From contig JANXVC010000411.1 of assembly GCA_025351925.1 (NCBI GenBank), positions 1 to 46,838 of the forward strand: 46,838 bases of DNA, read 5' to 3'. Source of the DNA: Rhodospirillales bacterium (GTDB taxonomy: Bacteria > Pseudomonadota > Alphaproteobacteria > Acetobacterales > Acetobacteraceae). Position numbers and translations under genes: made by a program. Shown here one piece after another: positions 9,275-17,799 of the stretch (position 1 is its first letter; each line of letters opens with the position of its first letter). Under the pieces are notes generated by a model. That model was given only the letters and a program-made list of their open reading frames with translations, was not told the origin of the DNA and searched no databases.

Positions 9275-9934
9275 GTGTCACTGAGCATTCAGCAACGCAT
9301 TCGGCCGGCATTCTATGCTGCTGGGCGTCCGGTGCTGTTGCTGCTCGGGCTGGTCGCGGCTGGGCTGGCGCTGCAGCATTTGGGTTTGGACGCCGGGATC
9401 GCAGCGGCAGGGCAGCGTGGCCCGCTGGCGTTTGTTGCCGTCGCCACTGCCGCATGCGCCGTTGGCGTGCCACGCCAGGTGGTCGCCTACTCCGGTGGCC
9501 TGGCGTTTGGCTTTTGGCCAGGTGCGGCCCTGGCACTGCTGGCCGAAGCTTTGGGCTGCGCTGTTGACTTCTTTTGGGCCCGATGGGCCGCACGGCCATG
9601 GGCTGCCCGTTGGCTGGCGCGAGCCGGAGCCGGGCGGCTTGATCGGCTGAGGCAGTTCCTCATCGCCAATACATTCACCGCCACCCTAACGTTGCGCCTG
9701 CTGCCGGTCGGCAACAATCTTCTACTCAACCTGCTGGCAGGAGTATCAGGCGTGACGGCCGGGCCGTTCCTGTTGGCCTCGGCGCTGGGCTACGTGCCGC
9801 AGACCGCCGTGTTCGCCCTGTTAGGCGGCGGCGTGCGGGTGTCACAAGGCGCGCAGATGGCGGTGGCCGTCGCCCTGTTCGCGGTCTCGATTGCGCTCGG
9901 ACTGATCCTGCTGCGCCGCCGTCCGCTTCCCTAG
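9275..9934 (+). CDS. TVP38/TMEM64 (VTT-domain) membrane protein
   Basis: The 219-residue integral membrane protein has five or six hydrophobic helices and the VTT/SNARE-associated signature around residues 60-100: a small-residue stretch VPRQVVAYSGGLAFGFWPGAA followed by ALLAEALGCAVDFF. A second conserved block NTFTATLTLRLLPVGNNLLLNLLAGVSGV follows. The family is related to DedA proteins, which affect lipid scrambling, but the bacterial TVP38-type function is not settled. The start is GTG at 9275, chosen because CGGAG sits 5 nt upstream. It converges on usg with 17 nt between stops. Confidence 0.82.
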   Translation: MSLSIQQRIRPAFYAAGRPVLLLLGLVAAGLALQHLGLDAGIAAAGQRGPLAFVAVATAACAVGVPRQVVAYSGGLAFGFWPGAALALLAEALGCAVDFFWARWAARPWAARWLARAGAGRLDRLRQFLIANTFTATLTLRLLPVGNNLLLNLLAGVSGVTAGPFLLASALGYVPQTAVFALLGGGVRVSQGAQMAVAVALFAVSIALGLILLRRRPLP

Positions 9935-9951
9935 CAAGCCGGCGTTCGACC

Positions 9952-10212
9952 TCAATGCAAATGCAGCAGATGCGGAGTATGACGCATCGAGGCTGGGCGG
10001 ATCGGCCCGCCGCTGGCAATACGGATTGAGTGGAGGGGACCATCGAGTTCGCGCGCCCAAAACTGCAGGAACCGGCGTAAGGCAGGAAAGCGTGGAGCCA
10101 AGTCCAGCTCCTGCCAGATAAAGGTCTGCAGCAGGCCGGGATGGTCCGGCAAGTGATAAAGGATTTCAGCGGTGGTAAGACGGTAATCCTTGAGTTGCAG
10201 GCCCAGGGTCAT
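9952..10212 (-). CDS. usg: Usg family protein
   Basis: This 86-residue protein matches the small alphaproteobacterial Usg family by its N-terminal core MTLGLQLKDYRLTTAEILYHLPDHPGLLQ and the following FIWQELDLAPRFPALRRFLQFWARELDGPLHSI. The function is not established. The historical name refers to a gene upstream of others in Pseudomonas and does not imply an enzyme. I chose the ATG at 10212 rather than the longer frame start at 10308 because GAGAGGAGA lies at the right distance upstream and the family begins at MTLGLQL. It is divergent from groES. Confidence 0.82.
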   Translation of the reverse strand: MTLGLQLKDYRLTTAEILYHLPDHPGLLQTFIWQELDLAPRFPALRRFLQFWARELDGPLHSIRIASGGPIRPASMRHTPHLLHLH

Positions 10213-10340
10213 GCTGGTCTCCTCTCGCCGGATGGTTTGCCGCGCAAATGTTGCGTCAACCCAGCGGCAACGTTGAACATGGGATAAGCGTTCCAGAACG
10301 CAGTGCAATGTGAAAGAAAAAAGATAATCTTCTCAGTAAT

Positions 10341-10367
10341 TTGGCACTCAATTGGCGTTAGTGCTGC
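10341..10367 (+). promoter_or_regulatory. Degenerate second CIRCE-like repeat
   Basis: TTGGCACTC, a 9-nt spacer and TAGTGCTGC match 14 of 18 positions of the CIRCE consensus (TTAGCACTC-N9-GAGTGCTAA). It ends 7 nt before the groE -35 box. The right arm is weak at its outer positions, so it may be a relic or chance. Confidence 0.4.
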
Positions 10368-10374
10368 TGCTGTC

Positions 10375-10403
10375 TTGACTTCGATGCGGTCAGCCTCTAG
10401 ATC
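10375..10403 (+). promoter_or_regulatory. groESL promoter
   Basis: A TTGACT -35 box (10375-10380) is followed after 17 nt by TAGATC (10398-10403). The overlapping TCTAGATC agrees at seven of eight positions with the GCTANAWC -10 described in Caulobacter. The CIRCE operator begins 2 nt downstream, so repressor binding would cover the transcription start. Confidence 0.75.
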
Positions 10404-10404
10404 G

Positions 10405-10431
10405 CTGGCACTCTCAGCCTGAGAGTGCCAA
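10405..10431 (+). promoter_or_regulatory. CIRCE operator (HrcA binding site)
   Basis: The inverted repeat CTGGCACTC - 9 nt - GAGTGCCAA differs from the canonical CIRCE by few positions and keeps the exact 9-9-9 geometry. HrcA binds this element and represses groESL until heat shock. It ends 38 nt before the groES ATG and covers the predicted transcription start. No hrcA gene is in the window. Confidence 0.92.
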
Positions 10432-10469
10432 CGCCCATCGACAGGGCTTCTGATAGGAGGCGAACCCAC

Positions 10470-10784
10470 ATGAAATTCCGTCCGCTGCACGACCGGATCG
10501 TGGTCAAGCGCATCACCGCCGAGGAAAAGTCCGCTGGTGGGATCATCATTCCCGACACCGTCAAGGAAAAGCCAATGGAGGGCGAGGTCATCGCCGCAGG
10601 GCCGGGCGCCCGCAATGAGCAGGGTGCCATCATCGAGCTGGATGTTAAGGCCGGCGACCGCGTGCTGTTCGGCAAGTGGTCGGGCACCGAGGTGAAGCTC
10701 GATGGCGAGGAGCTCCTGATTATGAAGGAGAGCGACATCATGGGAATCATCGACGCTCCCGCGGCGTCCGCCAAGGCCGCATAG
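10470..10784 (+). CDS. groES: Co-chaperonin GroES
   Basis: GroES is the 10-kDa heptameric lid of the GroEL folding chamber. The 104-residue product has [14 protein letters not shown] at the start, the mobile loop [18 protein letters not shown], and the C-terminal [39 protein letters not shown] lies 10 nt before the ATG at 10470; the longer frame start at 10425 falls within the CIRCE element and is not used. groEL follows after 64 nt. Control by HrcA is expected from the CIRCE upstream. Confidence 0.97.
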   Translation: MKFRPLHDRIVVKRITAEEKSAGGIIIPDTVKEKPMEGEVIAAGPGARNEQGAIIELDVKAGDRVLFGKWSGTEVKLDGEELLIMKESDIMGIIDAPAASAKAA

Positions 10785-10836
10785 CCGGTCAAATTGAACA
10801 GAGTGCCGATCCGACTGTTCGACTCAATAGATTTAA

Positions 10837-12525
<1,689 letters not shown>

Positions 12526-12546
12526 GCTCGCCCATTACATGACCAG

Positions 12547-12582
12547 AAAGGGAGCGGACCACAGGGTTCGCTCCCTTTTTTT
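12547..12582 (+). terminator. Rho-independent terminator of groESL
   Basis: AAAGGGAGCGGACC pairs with GGTTCGCTCCCTTT around a 4-nt ACAG loop (14 bp, one G-T pair), followed by further T residues to 12582. It lies 22 nt after the groEL stop. Confidence 0.92.
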
Positions 12583-12716
12583 GAGACGGGCTTGCGGTGC
12601 TGGGTTTCAATGATAGCAGTTGGACTATTCAGCCCTGTCGAGACGGGCACCGATGTCATCTCGTTTCAATTGACACCTCACGCGCTTTCTGCGCCCATGA
12701 CAAATCAGTCGTGTTT

Positions 12717-12747
12717 TTGACTAGCCTTGCTGCGCTTCCGCTATCCT
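12717..12747 (+). promoter_or_regulatory. Candidate promoter of the first csp gene
   Basis: TTGACT (12717-12722) is followed after 19 nt by TATCCT (12742-12747), overlapping GCTATCCT. The predicted start near 12754 would give an mRNA leader of about 77 nt, in line with the structured leaders typical of cspA-type genes. The spacing is long and the -10 is weak. Confidence 0.4.
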
Positions 12748-12784
12748 CGGGTGCCCACAAGCCGTCTAAAGGCCCGATTGTCTC

Positions 12785-12808
12785 GCTGCTTGCGCTGTTG
12801 CAGGCAGC
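12785..12808 (+). promoter_or_regulatory. mRNA-leader hairpin before the first csp gene
   Basis: GCTGCTTGC pairs with GCAGGCAGC (9 bp with one G-T) around the 6-nt loop GCTGTT. It ends 6 nt before the GGAG of the ribosome-binding site (12815-12818). A similar hairpin stands before the second csp gene. Confidence 0.45.
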
Positions 12809-12830
12809 AAAGACGGAGAGCGACGCAGTT

Positions 12831-13034
12831 ATGGCGACCGGCACTGTAAAATGGTTCAATACCACCAAGGGTTTTGGCTTCATCATGCCTCAGGATGGCG
12901 GCAAGGACGTGTTCGTGCATATCACGGCAGTCCAAGCAGCCGGATTGCGCGGCCTAGATGAGGGTCAGAACGTTAGCTACGAGGTGGTTATGGAGCGTGG
13001 CAAGGCTGCCGCGACGAACCTTAAACTCGCATAG
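12831..13034 (+). CDS. Cold-shock protein, CspA family (copy 1)
   Basis: This 67-residue single-domain cold-shock protein binds single-stranded RNA and DNA and acts as an RNA chaperone. RNP1 is KGFGFI (13-18) and RNP2 is VFVHI (27-31), with the aromatic W8, F15, F17 and F28 in place. Start MATGTVKWF is at 12831, with GGAG 12 nt upstream. The neighbouring copy at 13126 is 88% identical (59 of 67), so the pair arose by tandem duplication. A structured leader precedes each copy. Confidence 0.95.
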   Translation: MATGTVKWFNTTKGFGFIMPQDGGKDVFVHITAVQAAGLRGLDEGQNVSYEVVMERGKAAATNLKLA

Positions 13035-13089
13035 AGATCGACTTGCCTACTGAGTTTGAGCCAGCGTGCTTCAGCTCACCCCACCCACC

Positions 13090-13105
13090 GCACGGTCGGC
13101 CGTGC
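13090..13105 (+). promoter_or_regulatory. Hairpin between the two csp genes
   Basis: GCACGG-TCGG-CCGTGC forms a 6-bp stem that ends 5 nt before the AGGAG of the second csp gene. There is no T tract, so it looks more like a leader element than a terminator. Confidence 0.45.
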
Positions 13106-13125
13106 GTCCGAGGAGTTAAGTGCGA

Positions 13126-13329
13126 ATGGCTATCGGCACCGTAAAGTGGTTCAACGCCACCAAGGGTTTTGGCTTCATCATGCCGCAAGACGGCAGCAAG
13201 GACGTGTTCGTGCATATCACGGCGGTCCAGGCAGCCGGGTTGAATGGGCTGAATGATGGCCAGAAGGTTAGCTACGAGGTCGCGATGGAGCGTGGCAAAG
13301 CCGCCGCGACCAACTTGAAGCTCGCTTAG
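13126..13329 (+). CDS. Cold-shock protein, CspA family (copy 2)
   Basis: This second 67-residue cold-shock protein has the same RNP1 (KGFGFI) and RNP2 (VFVHI) as its neighbour. The eight differences are at residues 3, 11, 24, 40, 43, 44, 47 and 53, mostly outside the nucleic-acid-binding face. I use the ATG at 13126 because AGGAG is 10 nt upstream, whereas the GTG at 13120 would leave only 4 nt; the ATG also gives the same length as copy 1. The 91-nt spacer from copy 1 carries a hairpin and no obvious separate promoter, so the two may be cotranscribed. Confidence 0.95.
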   Translation: MAIGTVKWFNATKGFGFIMPQDGSKDVFVHITAVQAAGLNGLNDGQKVSYEVAMERGKAAATNLKLA

Positions 13330-13344
13330 CCGGAGCCATTAGGA

Positions 13345-13372
13345 TCGGGCTGCCTGGTGATGGGCAGTCCGA
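13345..13372 (+). terminator. Hairpin after the csp pair
   Basis: TCGGGCTGCC pairs with GGCAGTCCGA (10 bp with one G-T) around an 8-nt loop, 16 nt after the csp stop and before a convergent gene. No clear T run follows, so termination is inferred from position and stem only. Confidence 0.4.
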
Positions 13373-13411
13373 CCAATCGGTTTCCTATGGTGATGAAAGC
13401 ATTGACCGGGC

Positions 13412-14002
13412 CTAAGCTCCGGTCCAGCTCGCTGCCGCGATGCCGGCGGTAAGCGCCTGATCAGCACGTTCGACAGCTTCTGTTTTCGATGCACCGGCCT
13501 GTTGCATTAGCGTCTTGACCTGATTGACTTGGTCTGAAGTTGTTGTACGGACCGCGAGAACAAGGCGACCCTCGCGACCGCGCCGGTTACGTTCTTCGAC
13601 CTGTGCCGTATCCGCAGCCTGACCTGCAGCGTTCGCCGCCGCTCCAGTTCCAATGCCTACGGCTGCTGCCGCGGCGACCGCCAAGCCAGCGGCGCCACCA
13701 GTCGCAAGCGTCGCTCCAGCCACCGCGACGGCACCGGCATAGCCAGCCATGCTCGTCCCCATCGTCCGCAACTGCCGTTTATCCGCGTCGTCCGTCGCCG
13801 GATCTGCGCTCTCATTGGGTGTCGCGATCTGGTTGGCCGGCTGGTCTTCTGGCAAGCTTAAATCGGTCCGGTCATAGCCCGCTAGCGTCAGCTGCGACAA
13901 CGCATCCTGCATTGTTGCGTCATCGGGGAACACCCCTTGCACCTCACGGACAACCGCCTTGTTCTCTGGCCCCGCCTTGGCGTCGTCTGCCGTTCCGCTC
14001 AT
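13412..14002 (-). CDS. Glycine-zipper membrane protein, possibly stress-related
   Basis: I do not recognise a firm family. The 196-residue protein has an N-terminal soluble part (about 15-50) that could fold as a small alpha/beta domain (VVREVQGVFPDDATMQDALSQLTLAGYD). A Ser/Asp/Pro-rich linker follows, then a long Gly/Ala-rich hydrophobic segment (about 82-130) resembling glycine-zipper membrane hairpins, and a C-terminal part (about 145-180) with RLVLAVRTTTSDQVNQVKTLMQQAGA. The two soluble halves look like a split version of the fold in YflT/17M-type general stress proteins; this is inference. GAGGAG is 8 nt before the ATG. It lies 74 nt after the DUF1330 gene on the same strand. Confidence 0.7.
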   Translation of the reverse strand: MSGTADDAKAGPENKAVVREVQGVFPDDATMQDALSQLTLAGYDRTDLSLPEDQPANQIATPNESADPATDDADKRQLRTMGTSMAGYAGAVAVAGATLATGGAAGLAVAAAAAVGIGTGAAANAAGQAADTAQVEERNRRGREGRLVLAVRTTTSDQVNQVKTLMQQAGASKTEAVERADQALTAGIAAASWTGA

Positions 14003-14076
14003 GCTGTCGCTCCTCTATTCTTCCGACAACGCGCCAGAACCCGGTCCTGTTCCCACCTCCACAGAACGCTACCGGC

Positions 14077-14373
14077 CTAAACGGGCAAGCAGCCCTCGAC
14101 CAGCACGATGTCGGACGCCGCGCTGTTCAGCCGAAGCTGCAGCACCGGCGCATACTCGGCGCTGTGGTAGAAACTTTGGGCGGCATCCATGGACGGAAAC
14201 TCCAGGATCACCAGGCGCCGCTGCTGCGTGGCGCCCTCCAATGTTTCCAATGCGCCGCCTCTCACCAAATATCGGCCGCCATACGCCGCGACCACCGGCA
14301 CGACGCGGGTGCGATACTCCTCGAACCCGCCGGAGTCGTGCACGTCGATATGGGCGACCAGGTAGGCCGGCAT
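14077..14373 (-). CDS. DUF1330 domain-containing protein
   Basis: The 98-residue protein has the DUF1330 pattern, a dimeric ferredoxin-like alpha/beta barrel fold: MPAYLVAHIDVHDSGGFEEYR, then VVAAYGGRYLVRGG, LEFPSMDAAQSFYHSAEYAP and the C-terminal strand. The family's function is unknown; some members bind small molecules. I chose the ATG at 14373 because the family starts at this MPAYLV-type strand and the longer frame is Arg-rich shadow. It starts 5 nt after the TerB-like gene's stop, so the two are likely cotranscribed. Confidence 0.88.
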   Translation of the reverse strand: MPAYLVAHIDVHDSGGFEEYRTRVVPVVAAYGGRYLVRGGALETLEGATQQRRLVILEFPSMDAAQSFYHSAEYAPVLQLRLNSAASDIVLVEGCLPV

Positions 14374-14378
14374 CACCG

Positions 14379-14810
14379 CTAGGCCGCCCGCTCGATCTTC
14401 TGATGCCGGGCCCTGGCACCGCGCTCGATCGCGGCAGCCACCAACGGCTCCAGCCGCAGCTCGATCATGACCAGCTCGAGCATACGCAGCACGGGCTGGG
14501 TCGCGGCGCGATCGGCGGCGACGACCTCGCACGCCAACGCATACGCGGTCTCACGCAGCCGCGGCTCCAGCGCCTCGCGGATCATCGTGCCGGCATGGGC
14601 CAGACCCTCGTCCTCCTCCAACAGCGACACCGCCGCGTCGGACGCGACCTCCAAGCGTTCGCTGCTGAAGTCCTGGAAAGCCGGCAGCGTCTGAACCAGG
14701 CCGGCCATCACGCCGATTTCTCGGTCGGTGATCCCGCCATCGGCGGCTGCAACAAGTACCATGGTGCAGACCAGCGCTTCCTGGGCGTCCAGTCCGGTTC
14801 GGGCGAGCAT
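14379..14810 (-). CDS. TerB-like (tellurite resistance-type) helical protein
   Basis: The 143-residue protein is all-helical and carries the acidic TerB-type core: EALVCTMVLVAAADGGITDREIGVMAGLVQTLPAF, with a D-G-x-I-x-x-x-E motif that in TerB/DjlA proteins can bind metal. A second helical repeat follows (LLEEDEGLAHAGTMIREAL). TerB-like domains occur in many contexts besides tellurite resistance. The ATG at 14810 is preferred to a GTG at 14837 because the latter has no ribosome-binding site. It sits 54 nt after the helicase and 5 nt before the DUF1330 gene. Confidence 0.8.
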   Translation of the reverse strand: MLARTGLDAQEALVCTMVLVAAADGGITDREIGVMAGLVQTLPAFQDFSSERLEVASDAAVSLLEEDEGLAHAGTMIREALEPRLRETAYALACEVVAADRAATQPVLRMLELVMIELRLEPLVAAAIERGARARHQKIERAA

Positions 14811-14864
14811 GCTTTGTTCCCTGATGTGCAGAACCACCCTAACCCAGGCCGGCCCCGGTGCAAA

Positions 14865-17666
14865 CTACGGCTGCGTGAGGGGAGGCGGCGTGATAGGGAC
14901 CTGCGCGAGAAAGGCCCGGGTCCTGGCGACCGCCTCGGCCAGACCGACGCGCTGCACGTCCACGCCGGTCGGGAATGCGGACAGTAGGCGGGACGGCGCG
15001 CGGCGGTCCAGCAGCACGAACACGCCACGGTCGGTCGCCGAGCGCACCAGCCGGCCGAACGCCTGGCGCAAGCGGAGCCGGGCTTTGCTGTCGTCGTAGC
15101 TCCGGGGATCGCCGTCCGACAGATGCGCCCGGCGCTCGCGGTGCAGGATATCCGGGCGGGGCCAGGGCACCCGCTCGAACACCACCAGCCGCAGTGCGCG
15201 GCCGGGCACATCGACGCCGTCCCGCATCGCGTCGGTGCCCAGCAGGCAGCTGTCGAGCTCGGTGCGGAACACATCGACCAACGTTGCGTTATCCATCGCG
15301 TCCACATGCTGGGCGAGCAGCGGGATGCCGGCGGCCTCTAGCTCCGGCGCGATGCGGGCGTGCACGGCCCGCAAGCGCTGGATCGCGGTGAACAGCCCCA
15401 ATGCTCCGCCGCCGGACGCCAGGAACAGCGCCTGATACGCGGCGGCGAGCGCCCCGGGGTCGCCGGGCGCGATGTCGGTCACCACGAACGCCCGGGTCTG
15501 GGCCGCATAGTCGAACGGGCTCGCGACCGAGACGCGCAGTGGCGGGGAGGGCAGGTACTCGGCACCCACCCGCGCCTCGGCGGCGGGCCAGCCCGCCTCG
15601 GCATTCCCGCCGTCATTGCCGTCGCGCAGGGTGGCGGAGGTGATCAGCAGGCCATGCGCCGGCGTCACCAGGATGTTGGCGAACGGCATGGTGGGATCGA
15701 GCCAGTGGCGGTGCAGCCCGACATCGCGGTCCATGCCCTCACGCCGGTCCAAATGCAGGGTATGGACGTGCTCAGGCCGCGTGCCGGGCGCGGGCGGCAC
15801 GGCGGCGACCGCCAGCAGCATGGTCTGCCACGCCGCCAGCCGGTCGATGGCCCTTCGCTTCATCGAGCGCTGCGCCGCCTCGATCCGATTGCGCTGAGCA
15901 GTCTCGAGCTCGTCCGACTCGTCCTCGAGCTTCCGGCCCAGGCGCTCCAGCAAGGTCTTGAGCGGCTCGGCGATGCGGACCAGCGCGCGGCCCAGCAGGA
16001 TCGCCGCGTCAGGGAGGCCAGGGCCAACCGGATACAGCTCGCATTCAAGGCTGCCGCGGCCGCCCGCCTCCGCCTCGCCGGTCAGCCGGGCCAGCACCTG
16101 GATGCGCGCCAGGCGCAGGAACGCCTCGGACGGGTTGGCCGGCTCCTCGCCCCCGGCCAGGCGGCCTGACCAGCCCAAAGACGGTAAGGCGCGGGCGGCT
16201 TGCAGTGCGGCATCGAGCGGCGCTTCGAGCTCCGCATGCCCAGCCACTAAATCGTCCAATCGGCGACGCAGGCCGCGGGCGCGGGACCGGCCGCCCTCGG
16301 CGCCCAGCAGCCAGCGGCGCAGCTCCGCGCCCTCGATGCCCGACAGCTCCGCGGAAAATGCGCTGTCCGCAGCGTCGAACAGATGGTGGCCCTCGTCGAA
16401 CACGTAACGGCTGGGCACCGCGTCGTCGTCGAGCCCGCCCCACGCCGCCTGCGCCATTACCAATGCGTGGTTGGCGACGACCAGCTCGGCGCCGCGCGCC
16501 CGGCGGATGGTGTGCTCGACAAAACAGCCGCGGTAGTGCGGGCAGGCGCCGTGGATGCACTCGCCGCGGCGGTCGGCGATGGCGGGGAGCAACGCGGGGC
16601 CAAACAGCTCGGGGAACCAGCCCGGCAGGTCGCCGCCGGCGATGTCGCCATCCGACGTCGCCAGCGCCCAGCGCGCGATCAGGCCGAGTGCGACCGCGCC
16701 ATGGCCGCTGATCGCGGCGTTCACCTGCTCCTCCAAATTCAGCAGGCAAAGATAGTTCTCGCGTCCCTTGCGGATGACGACCCGGCGGCGGCGTTCTGCG
16801 GGATCGGGGAACAGCCGGGCCAGCTCGCCCTCAATCTGGCGCTGCAAATGGCGGGTGAAGGTACTGATCCAGACGGTGCCGCCGTTGCGCTCGGCCCATA
16901 GGCTGGCGGGCGCCACGTAGCCGAGCGTCTTGCCGGTGCCCGTCCCGGCCTCGGCCAGCACGACGTGCGGGTCGCCCTGCACCTCGCGCGGGGCGAAGGC
17001 CGCGGCGGCGGCGCTGGCGTAGTCGGCCTGGCCCGGCCGCTGCTCGGCGTACGGGCCCAGCATGCGCGCCAGGCGGGCCCGTGCCTCGTTCGCACCCACC
17101 GGCAAGGAGCCTGCCGGCGGCGGCGGCGCCTGGTCTTCCCACGCAGGCAGGCGGCGCCAGACCTTCAGCCCGTCGGCGGACGGCTTTGCGCCAGGTTTGC
17201 CAAGGGCGGTGACGACCAGCTTCGCCCACGGCCAGCCCGCCCGTCCCATATGCGCCGCGAGGGCCGCCGCGTCCTTGTTGCGCGGCAGGTCGCGGCCGGC
17301 GGCGAGATGCTGCAGCAGGGCGGCGGCGATGTCTGGCAGCAGGGCGGCCGCGTCCTCCATGCTGCCAGGCGGCTCGATGTCGAGCGCATAGGCAAGCCCG
17401 CGCGGCGTCGGCGGGACCGGCCGGGCGGGCATGGCGAAGGCGAACAGCTCCAGCAGGTCGAGGCAGGGATGCTTGGCATTCAGTCCCAGGCGCCGGAGCG
17501 TCGCAGGAGCATGCACCAGCAACGGCATCGTTTCGTGCAGCGCGCCGGCAGCCTCGGTTGCCGTGAGCGTCAGCAGCTCCCCATCCGCGCTGAGCAGGGC
17601 GGCGCGGCCGTGCCCCGCCACGACGGCCGGCGCATTCGGGATCAGCAAGGGGGGATGCGGCGGCAT
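14865..17666 (-). CDS. DinG/XPD-like ATP-dependent DNA helicase
   Basis: This 933-residue superfamily 2 helicase of the Fe-S (DinG/XPD) type has Walker A GTGTGKT at 241-247, motif Ia VWISTFTRHLQRQ, the DEGH box at 424-427, and four candidate cluster cysteines at about 307, 370, 375 and 381 (YLCLLN and GECIHGACPHYRGCF). The C-terminal motor motifs include LLITSATLRDG, GALGLFTAIQRLRAVH, FRTELDSCLLGTDAMRDGVDVPG and RQAFGRLVRSATDRG. The first 200 residues resemble the exonuclease-like N-terminus of some DinG homologues, but I see no acidic DEDD motif. I start at MPPHPPLLIPN (17666) rather than 17777. It is divergent from lysS and heads the helicase-TerB-DUF1330 run. Confidence 0.9.
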   Translation of the reverse strand: MPPHPPLLIPNAPAVVAGHGRAALLSADGELLTLTATEAAGALHETMPLLVHAPATLRRLGLNAKHPCLDLLELFAFAMPARPVPPTPRGLAYALDIEPPGSMEDAAALLPDIAAALLQHLAAGRDLPRNKDAAALAAHMGRAGWPWAKLVVTALGKPGAKPSADGLKVWRRLPAWEDQAPPPPAGSLPVGANEARARLARMLGPYAEQRPGQADYASAAAAAFAPREVQGDPHVVLAEAGTGTGKTLGYVAPASLWAERNGGTVWISTFTRHLQRQIEGELARLFPDPAERRRRVVIRKGRENYLCLLNLEEQVNAAISGHGAVALGLIARWALATSDGDIAGGDLPGWFPELFGPALLPAIADRRGECIHGACPHYRGCFVEHTIRRARGAELVVANHALVMAQAAWGGLDDDAVPSRYVFDEGHHLFDAADSAFSAELSGIEGAELRRWLLGAEGGRSRARGLRRRLDDLVAGHAELEAPLDAALQAARALPSLGWSGRLAGGEEPANPSEAFLRLARIQVLARLTGEAEAGGRGSLECELYPVGPGLPDAAILLGRALVRIAEPLKTLLERLGRKLEDESDELETAQRNRIEAAQRSMKRRAIDRLAAWQTMLLAVAAVPPAPGTRPEHVHTLHLDRREGMDRDVGLHRHWLDPTMPFANILVTPAHGLLITSATLRDGNDGGNAEAGWPAAEARVGAEYLPSPPLRVSVASPFDYAAQTRAFVVTDIAPGDPGALAAAYQALFLASGGGALGLFTAIQRLRAVHARIAPELEAAGIPLLAQHVDAMDNATLVDVFRTELDSCLLGTDAMRDGVDVPGRALRLVVFERVPWPRPDILHRERRAHLSDGDPRSYDDSKARLRLRQAFGRLVRSATDRGVFVLLDRRAPSRLLSAFPTGVDVQRVGLAEAVARTRAFLAQVPITPPPLTQP

Positions 17667-17764
17667 GCGGAGCCTATGTACGGTGTCGCGAGGGCTGCGG
17701 GCAATGCCAGCGCCGGTAATCGCCTCAAATCCGTAGATTCTCCTCAGGAATCCGCAAGCCGCGA

Positions 17765-17793
17765 TTGACCCGGGCACCCCCCATTTCTAGCTT
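17765..17793 (+). promoter_or_regulatory. Candidate promoter of lysS, placed for a leaderless mRNA
   Basis: TTGACC (17765-17770), 17 nt, then TAGCTT (17788-17793). The expected start would be at or next to the A of the lysS ATG (17800). No Shine-Dalgarno precedes the ATG. The -10 keeps only the T-A----T positions. Confidence 0.45.
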
Positions 17794-17799
17794 GCAGCC

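Larger units (their letters stand above)
12583..12830 (+). other. Intergenic region and long leader upstream of the first csp gene
   Basis: About 250 nt between the groEL terminator and the first cold-shock gene hold no convincing protein. The csp frame is open upstream to 12597, but that extension shows no family-like sequence and lacks an appropriate ribosome-binding site. What is visible is a candidate promoter (12717-12747) and a 9-bp hairpin just before the Shine-Dalgarno. Confidence 0.6.

Noticed and set aside
12597..12830. In-frame N-terminal extension of the first csp gene
   Set aside because: No cold-shock protein has such an extension, its residues are not conserved in the second copy, and the 67-residue start matches copy 2 exactly.
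15360..16169. Plus-strand frame inside the helicase gene
   Set aside because: It is embedded in the helicase coding sequence; its composition (many Arg, Gln and Gly) is that of an antisense shadow.
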